A DNA stretch of 64,000 nt from assembly GCA_036490475.1 (NCBI GenBank), contig DASXDT010000001.1, positions 1-64,000 on the forward strand, in the 5' to 3' direction. The position numbers and the translations under genes were made by a program. Below are positions 37,587-45,998 of the stretch, piece by piece; position 1 is the stretch's first letter, and each line of letters begins with the position of its first letter. The notes under the pieces are model-generated. The model saw only the letters and a list, made by a program, of their open reading frames with translations, was not told the origin of the DNA and did no database searches. The stretch comes from Candidatus Tumulicola sp. GTDB taxonomy: Bacteria > Vulcanimicrobiota > Vulcanimicrobiia > Vulcanimicrobiales > Vulcanimicrobiaceae.

Positions 37587-37606
37587 TGTATCAACACGTT
37601 AATACA
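37587..37606 (-). promoter_or_regulatory. YtrA-type operator at the start codon
   Basis: TGTATCAACACGTTAATACA is a 20-base near-perfect palindrome (TGTAT.AAC..GTT.ATACA) beginning at the base next to the ATG of the membrane-protein gene. A TTGACA -35 (37620-37625) lies 14-17 bases from candidate -10 sequences inside the palindrome, so a bound regulator would block RNA polymerase. Confidence 0.75.
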
Positions 37607-37638
37607 AACGGAACTTTGTGTCAAGCATCTGGTACAAA

Positions 37639-37672
37639 AGCGAAGGGCCGGCTTCAGCGAAGGGCCGGCTTT
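37639..37672. repeat. 17-base tandem duplication upstream of the acyltransferase gene
   Basis: Two adjacent copies of AGCGAAGGGCCGGCTT plus one variable base. They lie between the divergent YtrA-operon promoter and the acyltransferase start. Each contains the palindrome GGCCGGC(C-like) core. Function unknown. Confidence 0.6.
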
Positions 37673-37695
37673 GAGGAACGGGTAAGCCGGGCTCC

Positions 37696-38943
37696 GTGGC
37701 GGCAAGCGGCGACTTCGTCGAACCCCGGCGACTCGGCGTTCTGGACGGTTTACGCGGCCTAGCCGTGCTCTTGGTGCTGTGGTACCACGTGTGGGAGATT
37801 TCGTTTCTTCCATCCCCCGTCGCGTGGTTGCAGTTCGTTCCGGAAACGGGCTTCATCGGCGTCACCCTTTTCTTCTATCTGAGCGGCTTCGTGATCGCGT
37901 ATCCGTTCGTACGCGAATGGCTGGCAGGCGGTCCGCCGCAACGTTGGGGCGAGTTCGCGTGGCGCCGCTTTATCAAGATCGTGCCGTCGTACGTGTTGTT
38001 CATCGGCATCGCGTACGCGCTTGGATACGCGCAAAAACAGCCGGGAGCGTGGGCTCCGGCCGACATCCTGACGCATCTGCTGTTCGTGCATACGTGGTTT
38101 CCGCAAACGTACGGAACCATCAGCGGCGTGTTGTGGACGCTAGCGGTGGAAGTCGAGTTTTATTGCATTTTCCCGCTGGTGTGGTGGTGCTTCCGGCGCA
38201 ATCCTTGGCTGACCACTGCCGGTGCCGTGCTGATCGCCGCCGTGTGGCGGGCGTGGCTGGCGCACTGCTGCATGCAAACCTGGTTCGGCGAGTACTCTGA
38301 AAACTTGCCCGGATATCTCGACATCTTTTTGTTCGGATCGATCAGCGCGTATGCGTACGTGCGTTTCGGCCCGTTGCGTTCGCGCGCCGGCAGCCTCGTA
38401 AGTGCGGTAGCCGGGTTGGCCGGCGCGGCGTGGCTGGTCGTTTTGTTGCAAAGCTTGTACGCCTACCGGCTCGCAGATCAGTGGGCCGGCGTGTGGCAGA
38501 TCGATCGCCGGCCGATGTTGGGCGCGGCCTTTTCGGTGTTGGCGTTGGGTTTTTTGTGGGCGCCCCGGTGGTGGCAGTTGCTACTCGATAATCCGCCGCT
38601 GCGCTTTTTAGCGACGATATCCTACAACCTATATCTCTATCACCAAATGCTGGCGCGCGAACTGTTGGCGTGGCGCATTCCGCCCTACGTCGGCGCCGCG
38701 AATTACGATCCGGTCTGGCAACCGCAGTTTACGGCGATCGCGTTTGCGAGCACCATTGCGCAGGCAACGATCGTGACGTTCGGATTCGAACGTCCGTTGT
38801 TACGCGTGCGGCCGCCGTGGGCGCGTACGAAACGCGACGGGGCACTCGCATCGTCGTGCGACTCGAACGACAACGCGCAAACACCCTCATCGAAGTCGCC
38901 GTCGCGATCGCCGTCATCGCCATTGCCGCCGGCGCCGCCCTAA
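37696..38943 (+). CDS. Acyltransferase 3 (OafA/YrhL-type) membrane protein
   Basis: A 415-residue inner-membrane protein with about ten helices. VLDGLRGLAVLLVLWYHVWE near the N terminus and FFYLSGFVIAYPFV are diagnostic of the acyltransferase-3 family, which O-acylates sugars of lipopolysaccharide, exopolysaccharide or glycolipids. GTG start. The last 30 residues (Ser/Pro-rich) overlap the next gene in another frame by 88 bases. The acceptor cannot be read from context. Confidence 0.85.
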   Translation: MAASGDFVEPRRLGVLDGLRGLAVLLVLWYHVWEISFLPSPVAWLQFVPETGFIGVTLFFYLSGFVIAYPFVREWLAGGPPQRWGEFAWRRFIKIVPSYVLFIGIAYALGYAQKQPGAWAPADILTHLLFVHTWFPQTYGTISGVLWTLAVEVEFYCIFPLVWWCFRRNPWLTTAGAVLIAAVWRAWLAHCCMQTWFGEYSENLPGYLDIFLFGSISAYAYVRFGPLRSRAGSLVSAVAGLAGAAWLVVLLQSLYAYRLADQWAGVWQIDRRPMLGAAFSVLALGFLWAPRWWQLLLDNPPLRFLATISYNLYLYHQMLARELLAWRIPPYVGAANYDPVWQPQFTAIAFASTIAQATIVTFGFERPLLRVRPPWARTKRDGALASSCDSNDNAQTPSSKSPSRSPSSPLPPAPP

Positions 38944-39317
38944 GCGCGTTTCTTGCGATCGGGCGGCATCGCATCGAACGCGATCGCCGCGAAGCGCTCG
39001 AAGCCTGCGTGCGTCGCGAACTCAGCACGGCGGTCGACATCGTGAAATACAGCGGAGGATCGATCGTTCCGGCGAGCGTCGCCACCTCGCTCCCGATGCC
39101 GGGCGGCTCTCCGCTGGCGGCGGTGGTCTCACTGGCGACTCACCGAGCCGGCGGGGCGTGGCAGATCGACGTGTCGGTGCAAGCTTCCGGCGGGACGCCA
39201 GACGGCGGTGCGTCGCAACGTGCCGAGCTGCGAGCGACCGTTGCGGCCCAAGCGCCGGTGCCCGGTTCGGAGTTGCCGCGCAACGGGCTCGTGCCGGCGC
39301 CGCCCGGGGCGCCGTAA
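38856..39317 (+). CDS. Type IV pilin-like (pseudopilin) protein
   Basis: A 153-residue protein with an N-terminal prepilin motif: RA then NTLIEVAVAIAVIAIAAGA, keeping the conserved Glu at +5 but with Asn instead of Phe at +1. A short positively charged leader precedes it, so prepilin peptidase processing is likely. GTG start inside the end of the acyltransferase gene. The next gene begins two bases after its stop, suggesting a two-gene minor-pilin unit. No major pilin or assembly genes are in the window. Confidence 0.7.
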   Translation: MRLERQRANTLIEVAVAIAVIAIAAGAALSAFLAIGRHRIERDRREALEACVRRELSTAVDIVKYSGGSIVPASVATSLPMPGGSPLAAVVSLATHRAGGAWQIDVSVQASGGTPDGGASQRAELRATVAAQAPVPGSELPRNGLVPAPPGAP

Positions 39318-39318
39318 C

Positions 39319-39999
39319 GTGCTGCTGCGTGCGTTGTTCGCAATCGGGCTGATGTGCGCGCTGCTCGAGCCGGCCGTTCGTGCGGCCGCGGGCGGCGCGG
39401 TGGCGGCGCTGCACGCGCGGGCCGCGATAGCGGCCGGCGACGAAACCGGGTTCGCGGTGGCGCGGGCGCGTTTCACATTGGCTCGATGGGTCGCCGCAGG
39501 GAACGACGCGGGCGCCGCACTTCCGCCCAACGCGCAGCTCAGCGCGCAATGCGTGGTGCGGAACGGCGATCATTGCGCGATTCAAAGCGAGGCGACGATA
39601 GCGTGGAGTACGCCGGGCGCGCCGCGCGCGACTCCGTGTCCGAACGAGTCGTGCACGGCATACGATCAAGCCAATGACGACGTGAGCGAAGGGCGCGTTG
39701 AAGCCGCCGTGGTTGTAACGGCGGTCGAGGCCGGCGGAGTAGCACTAGCGACGCGGACGACACGCGTACGCTTTCGCACTTGGCGCGTCGCACCGTATGC
39801 CGCGTTAGACGGGCGGGGCGACGGCACGTTCTCACCGGATTTCGAAGATGCCGGTGACGACGGCGGCGCAACCGATGGGACGGGAACCTTGGCGACGACC
39901 GTTTACCGCAACGCGGTTACAGGGGCGACGATTCCCGCCAACGTTTGGCGCCAGCGTATTGCTCCGGCGGCCACCGCTCCCTTGCGGTGGTCGCCGTGA
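39319..39999 (+). CDS. Secreted protein associated with the pilin-like gene
   Basis: A 226-residue protein starting with GTG one base after the pilin-like gene. The N terminus (LLRALFAIGLMCALLEP) is a signal or anchor, followed by an Ala-rich helical segment. Two cysteine pairs (CVVRNGDHC and CPNESC) suggest disulfides in an extracytoplasmic domain. It may be a PilX-like minor component, but no family is recognised. Confidence 0.6.
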   Translation: MLLRALFAIGLMCALLEPAVRAAAGGAVAALHARAAIAAGDETGFAVARARFTLARWVAAGNDAGAALPPNAQLSAQCVVRNGDHCAIQSEATIAWSTPGAPRATPCPNESCTAYDQANDDVSEGRVEAAVVVTAVEAGGVALATRTTRVRFRTWRVAPYAALDGRGDGTFSPDFEDAGDDGGATDGTGTLATTVYRNAVTGATIPANVWRQRIAPAATAPLRWSP

Positions 40000-40005
40000 G
40001 GCGCT

Positions 40006-40377
40006 TTACAGTTTGAAGATGCTCTTCGTCAAACCGGCGAAAACGGGGACTTCAACTTCTTTGCCTTGGAAACCGGTGACGAACGTCCAGATCCACAGCA
40101 CGAACCAAATCAAGCCGAGGACCATCGTTAGCGGCACCGCGAGCGCCCATAGATGGATCAGCCCGAAGATGAAATCGATCGCGAACAAGAGCACGATGTA
40201 GGCGCCCCAAATCACGATCGACTGCGCGGCCGACCATTTGGCGAACCGGTTGGTTCCACCGCCGAGGAACATGACGATTCCGCCGATGATTCCCAGCAGA
40301 TAGGCTAAGCCCGCGGCGACGTTGGGCGCTAAGCCAAACGGTCCATCAGTGGCGGGAGGCGGTGAGGAAACTGACAT
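40006..40377 (-). CDS. DUF4870-like small membrane protein
   Basis: A 123-residue protein with about three to four membrane helices after a Pro-rich N terminus. GLAPNVAAGLAYLLGIIGG and WSAAQSIVIWGAYI resemble the DUF4870/Tic20-like family of small membrane proteins of unknown role. It converges with the secreted-protein gene and is divergent from the EamA gene. Confidence 0.65.
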   Translation of the reverse strand: MSVSSPPPATDGPFGLAPNVAAGLAYLLGIIGGIVMFLGGGTNRFAKWSAAQSIVIWGAYIVLLFAIDFIFGLIHLWALAVPLTMVLGLIWFVLWIWTFVTGFQGKEVEVPVFAGLTKSIFKL

Positions 40378-40498
40378 TGCACGGCCCTTTCATAAGTGGT
40401 GACGGTCGGTCGGTTGCAATGAACCCCTGGCTTGGCTTTCGTACGTCCTCCCTCCTACCTTAAAAGCGCTGCGTCCTCGGCTGACGAACGCAAAGGCA

Positions 40499-41419
40499 GT
40501 GCGTTCACGTACGCTCGTGTATGCGGGCCTGCTCTATGTTGCCGTCTGTTGGGGACTCAACGTGGTGCTGGTCAAGGCCGCAATCGACCGATTAGACCCG
40601 CTCGTATTCACCGGATTGCGCTTCGTCGCGATGACGCCGTTGGTTTTTGGGCTGGTCGCCGCCACCGGACAACGCGTGCGGTTGCGACGGCGCGACGTGC
40701 CGTTGCTGGTAGCGTGCGCGGCATGCGGATATGGCGCGTATCAATACTTCTGGATCTTCGGACTAGCGAATACGAGCGCGTTCGCGTCCTCGCTGCTCGG
40801 CGCGCTCGCACCGGTGTTCACGCTGCTCATCGTCGCACTCACCGGTGCGGAGCGCGTTACGACGGGTCGCTGGATCGGCGCCGCCATCGCCCTCGCCGGT
40901 GTCGCAGTGTTTGAAGGAGCCTTTGCGGGTCATGCCACGTTTCGGCTCGGCGACGCATTGACGCTGTTATCGTCGCTGTCGTTTGCCGGCTATAACGTGT
41001 TGACGGCGCGACTGGTCGGCCGCTATCCGCCGATCGTGCTAGTCGCGATAACGATGACGATCGGAATGTTGATGATCGCGCCCGTCGGCGCGGCGCGCCT
41101 GCCGCACGTCGACCTATCGCATCTGGGCTGGGCCGTCTGGGGACCGTTCGCATTCGCCGTCGTGTTCCCAATCGTGCTGACGTGGCCGGTGTGGAACTAC
41201 GGCATCGCCCAAATCGGCGCCGCGCGCGCCGGAATGTTTGGTTTTCTCGTGCCGATCGTGGCCGGCTTCGCGAGCGTCTGGATTTTAGGGTCGCACTTGG
41301 AACCGCATCAAATCGCGGGCGCAGCGATTTGCTTGGCCGGGATGGCGATCGCGATGCTGCTCGGACGCCTTTCTATCGCCGGCATTTGGTCGGAGCGTTC
41401 TTCACCGCTCGAAAGGTAG
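40499..41419 (+). CDS. EamA/DMT-superfamily transporter
   Basis: A 306-residue inner-membrane protein with ten helices arranged as two EamA repeats (WGLNVVLVKAAIDRLDPLVF in the first; SFAGYNVLTARLVGRYPP at the start of the second). Members usually export amino acids, nucleosides or other metabolites. GTG start with only a weak AAGG before it. The substrate is not evident. Confidence 0.88.
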   Translation: MRSRTLVYAGLLYVAVCWGLNVVLVKAAIDRLDPLVFTGLRFVAMTPLVFGLVAATGQRVRLRRRDVPLLVACAACGYGAYQYFWIFGLANTSAFASSLLGALAPVFTLLIVALTGAERVTTGRWIGAAIALAGVAVFEGAFAGHATFRLGDALTLLSSLSFAGYNVLTARLVGRYPPIVLVAITMTIGMLMIAPVGAARLPHVDLSHLGWAVWGPFAFAVVFPIVLTWPVWNYGIAQIGAARAGMFGFLVPIVAGFASVWILGSHLEPHQIAGAAICLAGMAIAMLLGRLSIAGIWSERSSPLER

Positions 41420-41448
41420 CGTTCGGCGGCGCGCACAACAGGCCGCGG

Positions 41449-41643
41449 ATGCGAAGCGCGCGCGCGTGGTATGCGCTGCTGCTGTTACCGTTCGTGGGCA
41501 CGCTGCTGCCCTTTTTGTATAACCATCCGAGTCCGGTGCTGTTCGGGCTGCCGTTCTTTTACTGGTATCAGCTGTCGTGGGTTGTGATTACGTCGCTGCT
41601 GTTGGGCGTGGTGGCATTCGTGACTCGCAGCCGAGATGTGTAG
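41449..41643 (+). CDS. DUF3311 small membrane protein (first copy)
   Basis: A 64-residue protein with two helices, of the DUF3311 type (LLLLPFVGTLLPFLYNHPSP, then a second span with LFGLPFFYWYQLSWVV). Such proteins regularly precede sodium:solute symporters and may be their accessory subunits. Here it stands 12 bases before the symporter gene. A paralogous pair occurs at 61034-62697. Confidence 0.8.
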   Translation: MRSARAWYALLLLPFVGTLLPFLYNHPSPVLFGLPFFYWYQLSWVVITSLLLGVVAFVTRSRDV

Positions 41644-41655
41644 CGTTGCTTAGTC

Positions 41656-43161
41656 ATGTCTAGCGCTGCTTTTGTGATGCTCGGCCTAGCGGCCGTGGTC
41701 ACGGTGCTCGGGTTCGTAGCGGCGCGCTGGGGTTCGCCTAATCTGCAGAGTCTCGATGAATGGGCGCTGGGCGGACGCAGGTTCGGCACGATCGTGTCGT
41801 GGTTTCTGCTCGGCGGCGACCTGTATACCGCGTACACGTTCATCGCCGTTCCTGCGCTGGTATATGGCGTGGGAGCATTGGGGTTTTTTGCGGTGCCGTA
41901 TGCTACGGTTGCGTACCCGATTGCGCTCGTCGTGCTGGTACGTTTTTGGGGCATAGCGCGGTCGCGCGGCTATGTGACGAGCGCCGATTTCGTGCGCGAC
42001 CGTTTCGGCTATCGCCCGCTGGAGGTTGCGGTGGCGCTCACCGGGGTGGTGGCCGCAATGCCGTACATCGCCTTGCAGTTGATCGGCATGCGAGCGGCTT
42101 TCGAGCAACTGGGCGGCGTATTTGCGGCGTACCACGGCTTGCCCGCGCTGACGGTAGCTTTTGCGCTATTGGCTGCGTACACATATACAAGCGGCTTACG
42201 CGCGCCGGCGCTGATCGCGTTCGTGAAAGACACGTTGATTTATGTGACCGTGATTGCGGCGATCGTTGTGATTCCTTCGCGGTTGGGTGGTTGGTCGCAC
42301 ATCTTTGCGGTCTCTGCATCCGTGTTAGCATCGAGGCCGAAACCGGGATCGATCTTTCTGGCGCCGTCGCAGTATTTTACCTACGCGACGATGGCATTTG
42401 GTTCGGCCTTGTCGTTGTTCATCTATCCGCATTCGATCACCAGCGTGTTGGCGGCCAAAAGCCAGGAAGTGATCCGGCGGAATATGGCACTGCTGCCGAT
42501 TTATTCGTTGTTGTTGGGGCTGCTCGCGTTGCTCGGATATTGCGCGATCGCGGCCGGCATTCACGTTAAGCCCTCGCAGACGAGCAGCGTCGTGCCTTTG
42601 CTGTTCGCGCGATTCTTTCCGGATTGGTTCGCGGGCGTGGCCTTCGCTGCGATCGCGATCGGAGCGCTCGTGCCGGCCGCGATCATGTGCATCGGTGCGG
42701 CCAATTTGTTTGCGAGCAACGTCTTCCGCGAGTTCTCGCCGGAGCGCAATCCGGTGGAGACGCTGATCGCGCGTCGGTTAACGTTGGCGATGTGCGCTTG
42801 TGGCTTGCTGCTGATCTTCTTCCTTCCCGTGCCGTATGCGATCGACTTTCAGTTGTTGGGCGGATCGGTGATGTTGCAGATCTTCCCGTCCTTCGTTTTG
42901 GGGCTGTGGACGCGCTGGTTCGAGCCGCGCGCGCTGCTGGCCGGATGGGCCTGCGGAATCGCCTCGAGCTGCGCGATGGCGTATGCCGCCGGCTTTAGCT
43001 CGAATTTTACCGTTGTGGTGTTTGGGCACTCGGTGACCGGATTTATCGCATTGTACGCGCTGACGGTCAATCTGTTGGTGAGCGCAGCTGTAACCTTGGT
43101 TTTGCGTGGAATGGGGACGCACGCCGGGATAGACCGCACGACCGCAGGAGATTACACGTGA
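41656..43161 (+). CDS. Sodium:solute symporter family protein (first copy)
   Basis: A 501-residue inner-membrane protein with about 13 helices of the SSS family, with LGGRRFGTIVSWFLLGGDLYT in the N-terminal region and a proline-rich helix breaker near GYVTSADFVRDRFG. It is closest in feel to the monocarboxylate/acetate branch. With the DUF3311 subunit it probably imports an organic acid. Its stop overlaps the ridA start as GTGA, so the two are coupled. Confidence 0.87.
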   Translation: MSSAAFVMLGLAAVVTVLGFVAARWGSPNLQSLDEWALGGRRFGTIVSWFLLGGDLYTAYTFIAVPALVYGVGALGFFAVPYATVAYPIALVVLVRFWGIARSRGYVTSADFVRDRFGYRPLEVAVALTGVVAAMPYIALQLIGMRAAFEQLGGVFAAYHGLPALTVAFALLAAYTYTSGLRAPALIAFVKDTLIYVTVIAAIVVIPSRLGGWSHIFAVSASVLASRPKPGSIFLAPSQYFTYATMAFGSALSLFIYPHSITSVLAAKSQEVIRRNMALLPIYSLLLGLLALLGYCAIAAGIHVKPSQTSSVVPLLFARFFPDWFAGVAFAAIAIGALVPAAIMCIGAANLFASNVFREFSPERNPVETLIARRLTLAMCACGLLLIFFLPVPYAIDFQLLGGSVMLQIFPSFVLGLWTRWFEPRALLAGWACGIASSCAMAYAAGFSSNFTVVVFGHSVTGFIALYALTVNLLVSAAVTLVLRGMGTHAGIDRTTAGDYT

Positions 43162-43550
43162 GCGATTTGGTTTTACCCGAAGGTTGGCCGCGCCCGAGTG
43201 GCTACGCGCAGGGCGTCGTGGCTTCGGGTCGCGTTTTGGCGATTTCCGGCCAGATCGGCTGGAACGAACGGAACGAGCTGGTTGGTCCGGCATTTCTCGA
43301 ACAGGCGCTGCAGGCGCTGCGTAACGTCGTTGCGATCGTTCGCGCGGCCGGGGGCGGGCCCGAGCATCTGATGCGGCTGACATGGTATGTGGTCGATTGC
43401 GCTGAGTATCGCGAGGCGACGCAGGCGTTGGGTGCTGGCTACCGCGAGATTATTGGTTCGAACTATCCGGCGATGACGCTGGTGCAGGTTGCGGCACTGC
43501 TGGAGGAAGGCGCTCGAGTTGAGATCGAGGCGACGGCGGTGCTGCCCTAA
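43158..43550 (+). CDS. RidA-family protein
   Basis: A 130-residue YjgF/YER057c/UK114 protein, a trimeric enzyme that hydrolyses reactive enamine/imine intermediates to ketones and ammonia. SGYAQGVVASGRVLAISGQI at the N terminus, NVVAIVRAAGGGPEHLMRLT in the middle and PAMTLVQVAALLEEGARVEI at the end are characteristic. Expected next to pathways producing aminated ring intermediates, such as 2-aminobenzoyl-CoA breakdown. Coupled to the symporter gene; the MITE-like element B lies directly after it. Confidence 0.9.
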   Translation: MSDLVLPEGWPRPSGYAQGVVASGRVLAISGQIGWNERNELVGPAFLEQALQALRNVVAIVRAAGGGPEHLMRLTWYVVDCAEYREATQALGAGYREIIGSNYPAMTLVQVAALLEEGARVEIEATAVLP

Positions 43551-43566
43551 CGCGGCGGCGCTGCGT

Positions 43567-43804
43567 GACACCCCGATTTCGGACTGTAGGGAATTCGAAC
43601 TACGTCTAGTCCACTCGCTCACATAACTATTACGCAAACTTAACCGTTTTTGCGTCGGTTTTGACTCCAAACGGTTCGCCGTCAGGTCTCACTTGCCGAG
43701 AATTAGGGACGAGCGCGACGATCACTCGCGTTTCGAGCCGAAAAACGCGTTACCAAAACGTGAACTGGTGGACGTAGTCTAGTCCGAATTCCCGACAATG
43801 CTAA
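43567..43804. mobile_element. MITE-like element, copy B (inverted)
   Basis: About 238 bases in opposite orientation to copy A. Its left terminus contains GAACTACGTCTAGTCC (43597-43612) and its right terminus GGACGTAGTCTAGTCC (43770-43785); outside these, GGGAATTC and GAATTCCC extend the inverted repeat. The ends match copy A over 35-60 bases, including the outer CTACAGTC/GAAATCGGG hairpin segment, but the interior of about 130 bases is unrelated. No transposase frame. It lies between ridA and an unrecognised gene and fills the gap between them. Confidence 0.65.
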
Positions 43805-43828
43805 ACATGGGCGGCGGGGTCTATTTTC

Positions 43829-44380
43829 CTAGGATCGCGTGGTATACAAACACCAGCAATAATTCGCGGTTCCAATTCGCGACGCGGATATCTCGTTATA
43901 TCCGTGTATAACATCGACGATATCGCTGGGCTTGACTTCGGGAGGATATTCCGGGAAGTCCACAGCGTTCCCAGTGAGCACCGGAATTCGCCGCCCGTCG
44001 CGCAAGATCAGCGCGAACGATGTTCCGCCCATCGAGGTCTCGCCGCCGCGATACAGCTTATTGGCAAGTAGCGCCGGCAATCGTGAGGGCGATGAAAAAA
44101 TACGCTTAACGCGTGATATCGAGAACAAGCTCTTGCAAGGGTCATCTAAGGGCCAGACGCCCCAATGTTTGTGCCAACTAAACGCCTCAGCGAAGTACAC
44201 GCGATCGATGAGTTGCCCGCTTTCAACTTCGACACAGCAGGGTCGATACACCAGCTCGCCGTCGCGCGATGGCTCAACGGCGAGAATCTCTTGGAGAAGC
44301 CTCCCTTCGAGCACGGGGATGCGCGCTGTGCTGCCGGTTGACTTGCTGCTCCGAACCTCGACATATTGCTGTTTCAGCAT
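43829..44380 (-). CDS. Unrecognised soluble protein
   Basis: A 183-residue protein without signal peptide, with several cysteines (CC near residue 48 and a late CWC). I recognise no family. Its base composition is more A/T-rich than the neighbouring catabolic genes, and it borders the MITE-like element, which hints at acquisition. It lies 9 bases downstream of the CoA-ligase gene on the same strand and may be co-transcribed, but no functional link is visible. Confidence 0.5.
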   Translation of the reverse strand: MLKQQYVEVRSSKSTGSTARIPVLEGRLLQEILAVEPSRDGELVYRPCCVEVESGQLIDRVYFAEAFSWHKHWGVWPLDDPCKSLFSISRVKRIFSSPSRLPALLANKLYRGGETSMGGTSFALILRDGRRIPVLTGNAVDFPEYPPEVKPSDIVDVIHGYNEISASRIGTANYCWCLYTTRS

Positions 44381-44389
44381 CGCGATCGA

Positions 44390-45997
44390 TCAGCGGTCGC
44401 GCAGTTTGTAGCGCTGGACCTTTCCAGTTTCGGTGCGCGGGAGTTCGCTGACGAACTCGATCTCGCGCGGCGCTTTGAACGGCGCTATGCGGGCGATGCA
44501 AAAGGCGCGCAGCTCGTCCGCTTTGTCCGGCGAGGCTTCCGCGGGATCAGCCAACACGACGAAGGCCTTTACGAGCTGCGTCTCCTTCACTTCGTCGCGT
44601 TTACCGACGACGGCGACTTCTTTTACGCCGTCGTGAGCCAGGAGTGCTTGTTCGACTTCCGGTCCGGAAATATTGTAGCCGGCCGAAACGATCATGTCGT
44701 CGGTGCGCGCGACGTACCACAAATATCCCTCGTCATCCATGCGATAGGCGTCGCCCGGGTAGTTCCAGCCGTTTCGAACGTAGGTGCTTTGGCGCTCGTC
44801 GGCCAGATATTTACAGCCGGTCGGGCCTTTGACGGCGAGCCGTCCGACGGTGCCATTTGGAACGCGGTTGCCATCATCGTCGTGCACTTCGGCTACGTAG
44901 CCGGGCACGGCGCGTCCGGTGCAACCGGCTCGAACTTCCGGCGCGGGCGACCCGACAAAGATGTGCAGCATTTCGGTGCTTCCGATCCCGTCGAGGATGC
45001 GAATTCCGGTCGCCGCATGCCATGCTTCCCACACGGGCTTGGGAAGGGTCTCGCCGGCCGAGACGCAGCGTCGTAAAGACGAAAGATTGCGCTGCGGCGC
45101 ATGTGCGGTCATCGCGCGGTAGGCGATCGGCGCGGTGAACAACGTCGTGACGCCGTACGTTTCGATCGCGTCCAATAACTCGGTAGCGCCGGCCTTTTCT
45201 ATCAATAACGTGGCGGCGCCGGCATATAACGGAAACAACAGATGTCCGCCCAGCCCGAACGTAAACGCCATTGGAGCGCTTCCGCAAAACAGGTCGTTCG
45301 CATCGGGCTGCAAGACGTGTGCGCCATAGGAATCGCACGTCGCAAGGATGTCGCGATGAAAGTGCATCGCGGCCTTCGGCTTGCCGGTGGTTCCCGATGT
45401 AAACGCGATCAACGCGACGTCTTCGGCGGCAGTTTCGACGTTGTCGAAACGATCCGAGGCGCGCCGCATGAGCATTTCGACCTCTTCATCCGGGCCGCCG
45501 AAAAATGCAATCGTGAGATCGTCGATGCCTTCGGCTGCGGTCACGAGCTCGTCTTGCAGGCGCCGATCGCACAACGCTAGTTTGACGTGGGCCGTATCGA
45601 TCATCACGCGCAGCTCGGTGCTTCGATAGAGCGGCATGGTCGTTAGCACGACGCCGCCGGCTTTCAAAACGGCGAACCAGCAGGCCGCGAGCATCGGTGT
45701 ATTGGGCGCGCGAAGCAGCACGCGATTGCCGGGAACGAGGCCGAAATCGTCGACCAGCACATTCGCGATTCGGTTCACCGTGGACAACAACTCGGTGTAC
45801 GTCCACGTTCCAGCAGGCGAAACCACGCAACGGCGATCGCCGCGTCCAGCGGCAACGTGGCTGTCGAGTAACGCGTCAACGCAATTCAGGCGCTCGGGAT
45901 AGCGCATCTCCGGAAGGTCGAAGCGCTGCTCCGGCATCATTTCGCGCGGCGGCAGGCGATCCTCGGCAAACGTATCGACGTGGGCGGTCACCCGCAT
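44390..45997 (-). CDS. Aryl-CoA ligase, 2-aminobenzoate/benzoate-type
   Basis: AMP-forming acyl-CoA synthetase of 535 residues that activates a carboxylic acid through an acyl-adenylate. Motifs: AFTSGTTGKPKA for ATP, GIGSTEMLHIFVG, NYPGDAYRMDDEGYLWYVAR with the hinge Asp, and a C-terminal Lys in TETGKVQRYKL. The sequence resembles benzoate- and 2-aminobenzoate-CoA ligases. The ATG at 45997 is one base after the acyl-CoA dehydrogenase stop; the longer frame upstream is rejected. With RidA and the hydroxylase at 55258 it suggests anthranilate or salicylate activation. Confidence 0.82.
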   Translation of the reverse strand: MRVTAHVDTFAEDRLPPREMMPEQRFDLPEMRYPERLNCVDALLDSHVAAGRGDRRCVVSPAGTWTYTELLSTVNRIANVLVDDFGLVPGNRVLLRAPNTPMLAACWFAVLKAGGVVLTTMPLYRSTELRVMIDTAHVKLALCDRRLQDELVTAAEGIDDLTIAFFGGPDEEVEMLMRRASDRFDNVETAAEDVALIAFTSGTTGKPKAAMHFHRDILATCDSYGAHVLQPDANDLFCGSAPMAFTFGLGGHLLFPLYAGAATLLIEKAGATELLDAIETYGVTTLFTAPIAYRAMTAHAPQRNLSSLRRCVSAGETLPKPVWEAWHAATGIRILDGIGSTEMLHIFVGSPAPEVRAGCTGRAVPGYVAEVHDDDGNRVPNGTVGRLAVKGPTGCKYLADERQSTYVRNGWNYPGDAYRMDDEGYLWYVARTDDMIVSAGYNISGPEVEQALLAHDGVKEVAVVGKRDEVKETQLVKAFVVLADPAEASPDKADELRAFCIARIAPFKAPREIEFVSELPRTETGKVQRYKLRDR

Positions 45998-45998
45998 C

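Noticed and set aside
43173-43670. Minus-strand frame of 165 codons across ridA and element B
   Set aside because: Mostly antisense to ridA. Its similarity to a frame in element A is due only to the conserved element end.
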